This document shows positions 62,083-64,000 of a stretch of 64,000 nucleotides of DNA, in pieces (position 1 is the stretch's first letter; every line of letters starts with the position of its first letter). The notes beneath the pieces are model-generated. The model saw only the letters and a program-made list of their open reading frames with translations. It did not search any database and was not told the DNA's origin. The DNA is from Desulfitobacterium hafniense DCB-2 (GTDB lineage Bacteria > Bacillota > Desulfitobacteriia > Desulfitobacteriales > Desulfitobacteriaceae). The position numbers and the translations under genes were made by a program. Location of the stretch: NCBI RefSeq assembly GCF_000021925.1, contig NC_011830.1, forward strand, positions 3,259,001 to 3,323,000. Reading direction: 5' to 3'.

Positions 62083-62111
62083 AGTGTAATATCTTTTGAA
62101 AAATTTGTCAA
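62083..62111 (-). promoter_or_regulatory. Sigma-A promoter of rny
   Basis: Minus strand: perfect -35 TTGACA (complement of 62106-62111), a 17-bp spacer and -10 TACACT (complement of 62083-62088). Gives an approximately 240-nt leader containing a terminator. Confidence 0.8.
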
Positions 62112-62165
62112 GAACCACCTGCAATATAGATGTATAATACAAGTATTCTAAGAAACTATAAGGAA

Positions 62166-62190
62166 AACAGGAAGGACTCGCCTTCCTGTT
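62166..62190 (-). terminator. Terminator of recX
   Basis: Perfect 10-bp stem AACAGGAAGG/CCTTCCTGTT with a 5-nt loop, overlapping the recX stop and followed by U-rich sequence on the minus strand. Confidence 0.85.
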
Positions 62191-62683
62191 ACTCCTTCGC
62201 TATCCCTTCAAGGATCTCAAAAACCATTTCCTGAGGGTAGCCTTTTTGCATAAGCTTTTGCCCGACTTTCTGTCTTAGCATAAGTTCCCGGGGGATTTTC
62301 TCATAACTCTTTTTATGCCGGTAAGTATTCTCCCAGCGCCGGGATTCCTCAACCCAAAGCTTTTGCGCATGTTTTCGGCAAAGCTCCGCTTCCTGGCCCG
62401 GTAAATAGGTTTCCCGCAAAGCCTGCTCTATGATACCCTCTTCGATCCCCCGGCCCTTCAAATCATAGTTAATCCTCTTCTGGGAGTAATTCGTTTGCTT
62501 GCTGAGACAATAAGCACGGGCATATTCCTGATCGCTGAGATAGCCCCATTCTAAAAGCCGCTCTATGGCAGCTTCGATCTCATGACTTGGAAAGCCCTTC
62601 CTCGCCAGCCGTTGGCTGAGTTCGCAGCGTGTCAGCATTCTTCTCGATAAATAGGTTAAGGCGACATCCAACACACCCTTCAT
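62189..62683 (-). CDS. recX: Regulatory protein RecX
   Basis: 164 aa of repeated helical motifs (YLSRRMLTRCELSQRLARKGF, YLSDQEYARAYCLSKQTNYSQKRINYDLKGRGI). RecX binds inside RecA filaments and modulates them. ATG 62683 lies one base past the recA stop; a longer frame to 62722 overlaps recA. Co-transcribed with recA. Confidence 0.92.
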   Translation of the reverse strand: MKGVLDVALTYLSRRMLTRCELSQRLARKGFPSHEIEAAIERLLEWGYLSDQEYARAYCLSKQTNYSQKRINYDLKGRGIEEGIIEQALRETYLPGQEAELCRKHAQKLWVEESRRWENTYRHKKSYEKIPRELMLRQKVGQKLMQKGYPQEMVFEILEGIAKE

Positions 62684-62684
62684 C

Positions 62685-63725
62685 TTAGATGTCTTCCGGC
62701 TCCTCTTGGACATCATCTGCAACCGGAGCGCTTACGTTAGCAATGCTGGCCCGGATCCCTTGTTCGATTTCGGCGGCAATCTCAGGATTCTTCTTCAGAA
62801 ACTCCTTGACATTCTCTCTTCCCTGACCTAAGCGCTCACCTTTATAAGAGTACCAAGCCCCGGACTTATTAATGATATCCAACTCCGCACCCACATCCAC
62901 CATGCTGCCTTCACGGGAAATACCTTCTCCGTACATAATGTCAAATTCGGCTTGTTTAAAGGGCGGAGCCACCTTATTCTTAACAACCTTGACTTTGGTA
63001 CGGTTGCCAATCATATCCTGACCTTGCTTCAGGGTATCCGCACGGCGTACTTCCAAACGGACGGAGGCATAGAACTTCAAAGCCCGTCCGCCGGTTGTGG
63101 TCTCTGGATTACCAAACATAATTCCCACTTTTTCCCGAATTTGGTTGATAAAGATAACGCAGGTATTGCTCTTACTGATGGCACCGGTCAATTTTCTCAA
63201 GGCTTGAGACATTAAGCGGGCATGTAAACCCACATGGGAATCTCCCATTTCTCCTTCAATCTCTGCCCGGGGAACAAGAGCTGCCACAGAGTCAATGATA
63301 ATGACGTCGATAGCCCCACTGCGCACTAAAGCTTCGCAAATCTCCAGAGCCTGCTCCCCTGTATCCGGCTGGGATACCAGAAGATTGTCGATGTTGACCC
63401 CTAAGGCCTTGGCATAGACCGGGTCAAGAGCATGCTCCGCATCGATAAAAGCAGCAACGCCGCCCAGCTTCTGGGCTTCTGCCGCAATATGCAATGCAAC
63501 GGTGGTCTTACCGGAAGACTCAGGTCCATAGATTTCTATAACACGCCCCCTGGGCACTCCACCCACCCCAAGGGCTATATCAATGGCCAGACAGCCCGTC
63601 GGAATCACTTCCACCGCCATTTTGGCAGAAGCCTCCCCCAATCTCATAATCGACCCTTTTCCAAATTGCTTTTCAATCTGACTTAAAGCCATATCCAGGG
63701 CTTTTAATTTATCGTTACCGGCCAT
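62685..63725 (-). CDS. recA: Recombinase RecA
   Basis: 346 aa, near standard length. Walker A GPESSGKT, Walker [19 protein letters not shown], the L1/L2 loops ([50 protein letters not shown]) and C-terminal acidic end are intact. It performs homologous pairing and triggers LexA self-cleavage. AGGAGG precedes the ATG. It is controlled by the SOS box and promoter upstream. Confidence 0.98.
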   Translation of the reverse strand: MAGNDKLKALDMALSQIEKQFGKGSIMRLGEASAKMAVEVIPTGCLAIDIALGVGGVPRGRVIEIYGPESSGKTTVALHIAAEAQKLGGVAAFIDAEHALDPVYAKALGVNIDNLLVSQPDTGEQALEICEALVRSGAIDVIIIDSVAALVPRAEIEGEMGDSHVGLHARLMSQALRKLTGAISKSNTCVIFINQIREKVGIMFGNPETTTGGRALKFYASVRLEVRRADTLKQGQDMIGNRTKVKVVKNKVAPPFKQAEFDIMYGEGISREGSMVDVGAELDIINKSGAWYSYKGERLGQGRENVKEFLKKNPEIAAEIEQGIRASIANVSAPVADDVQEEPEDI

Positions 63726-63772
63726 CTCGTTTCCTCCTCAGCGAATACTTTTAAATTTTTCATCACAAAAAA

Positions 63773-63786
63773 CAAACATTTGTTCG
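63773..63786 (-). promoter_or_regulatory. SOS box (LexA/DinR operator) of recA
   Basis: Reads CGAACAAATGTTTG on the minus strand, one base from a perfect CGAAC-N4-GTTCG-type box of Gram-positive LexA, and lies just downstream of the -10. LexA bound here would block recA-recX transcription until DNA damage. Confidence 0.88.
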
Positions 63787-63792
63787 ATTTCC

Positions 63793-63821
63793 ATTATACT
63801 TTTGCACGTGAAGCCTGTCAA
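63793..63821 (-). promoter_or_regulatory. Consensus sigma-A promoter of recA
   Basis: Minus strand: TTGACA (complement of 63816-63821), exactly 17 bp, TATAAT (complement of 63793-63798). Confidence 0.93.
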
Positions 63822-63891
63822 TCCTTTATTTAGAAGAAAATAACAAAGGGGGTTGGTCAAAATAGATTCCGGAAGAATGATACTCATCAGC

Positions 63892-64000
63892 TCATATTCC
63901 ATCCGAATTAGGAATTGCCCAACTCTGAATCACTCCTTGGAGTTCATCGTAGCCTAACCCAATACTATAGCTGTATGCTTGGCTTGGCAGAGTTCCTCTT
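63892..64000 (-). CDS. 3' end of an unidentified gene (partial)
   Basis: An open frame from the window edge to a TGA at 63892-63894 encodes 35 residues (ending YDELQGVIQSW then AIPNSDGI) with codon use like the neighbours. No start is in view and the product is not recognisable from this tail. Orientation matches recA, which starts 166 bp further on. Confidence 0.4.
   Translation of the reverse strand, partial: RGTLPSQAYSYSIGLGYDELQGVIQSWAIPNSDGI

Overview
The window looks like chromosomal DNA of a spore-forming, strictly anaerobic Firmicute of the Clostridia, most like Desulfitobacterium (Peptococcaceae). This is inferred from gene content: spoVS, RNase Y, ymdB, a c-di-AMP riboswitch, a T-box leader, a DinR/LexA-type SOS box, a Crp/Fnr regulator, rubredoxin, a menaquinone methyltransferase and a LutABC-type oxidoreductase. 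No rRNA or tRNA gene, CRISPR array, phage or intact insertion sequence was seen. Protein genes are dense on both strands, and TTG/GTG starts preceded by strong purine-rich ribosome binding sites are common.

Layout. 0-8.9 kb: uvrC with a tiny overlapping Cys-rich ORF; an NlpC/P60 hydrolase behind a c-di-AMP riboswitch; a large structured RNA of about 607 nt on the minus strand; a minus-strand group of a degenerate sigma-54-type activator, acuA, an HD hydrolase and a small membrane protein; then ahcY and an Mrp/NBP35 ATPase. 8.9-9.75 kb is non-coding and holds two palindromes of about 180 and 210 bp. 9.75-25 kb: pepF, T-box-controlled pheA, thrC, a uridine-kinase-like protein, small nucleases, nth, an HD-GYP protein, a TauE-type transporter, a VanW protein, a PRC-barrel protein and a GntP-like permease. 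25-33.5 kb: small membrane proteins, a YigZ protein, a thioesterase, ubiE/menG, asparaginase, comFB, a Crp/Fnr regulator and a Ski2-like helicase.

33.5-38.7 kb is a membrane-stress cluster matching Bacillus subtilis ydjFGHI: PspA, a zinc-ribbon protein, a TPM protein and an SPFH protein, followed by a lipoprotein. 39-48.9 kb is the metabolic centre: rubredoxin, fused LutA/LutB, LutC, malic enzyme, a CitE/malyl-CoA-lyase-like protein, and a succinyl-CoA-synthetase-like pair with a small Fe-S-type protein between the two subunit genes. Together these could join glyoxylate to acetyl-CoA, conserve energy at malyl-CoA, and convert malate to pyruvate. 49-58 kb: a TPR-like membrane protein, acetyltransferase, TetR regulator with a DmpA-type peptidase, aminotransferase, PHP phosphoesterase and membrane dipeptidase. 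58.3-64 kb is a conserved block read on the minus strand: recA, recX, rny, a conserved unknown, ymdB and spoVS.

The observations most worth checking are the 607-nt RNA, the glyoxylate/malyl-CoA cluster, the three perfect palindromes (two of which share a consensus), the paired long palindromes at 9.1-9.7 kb, the AAA+ activator without its sigma-54 contact loop next to acuA, and the promoter-terminator leader in front of rny.
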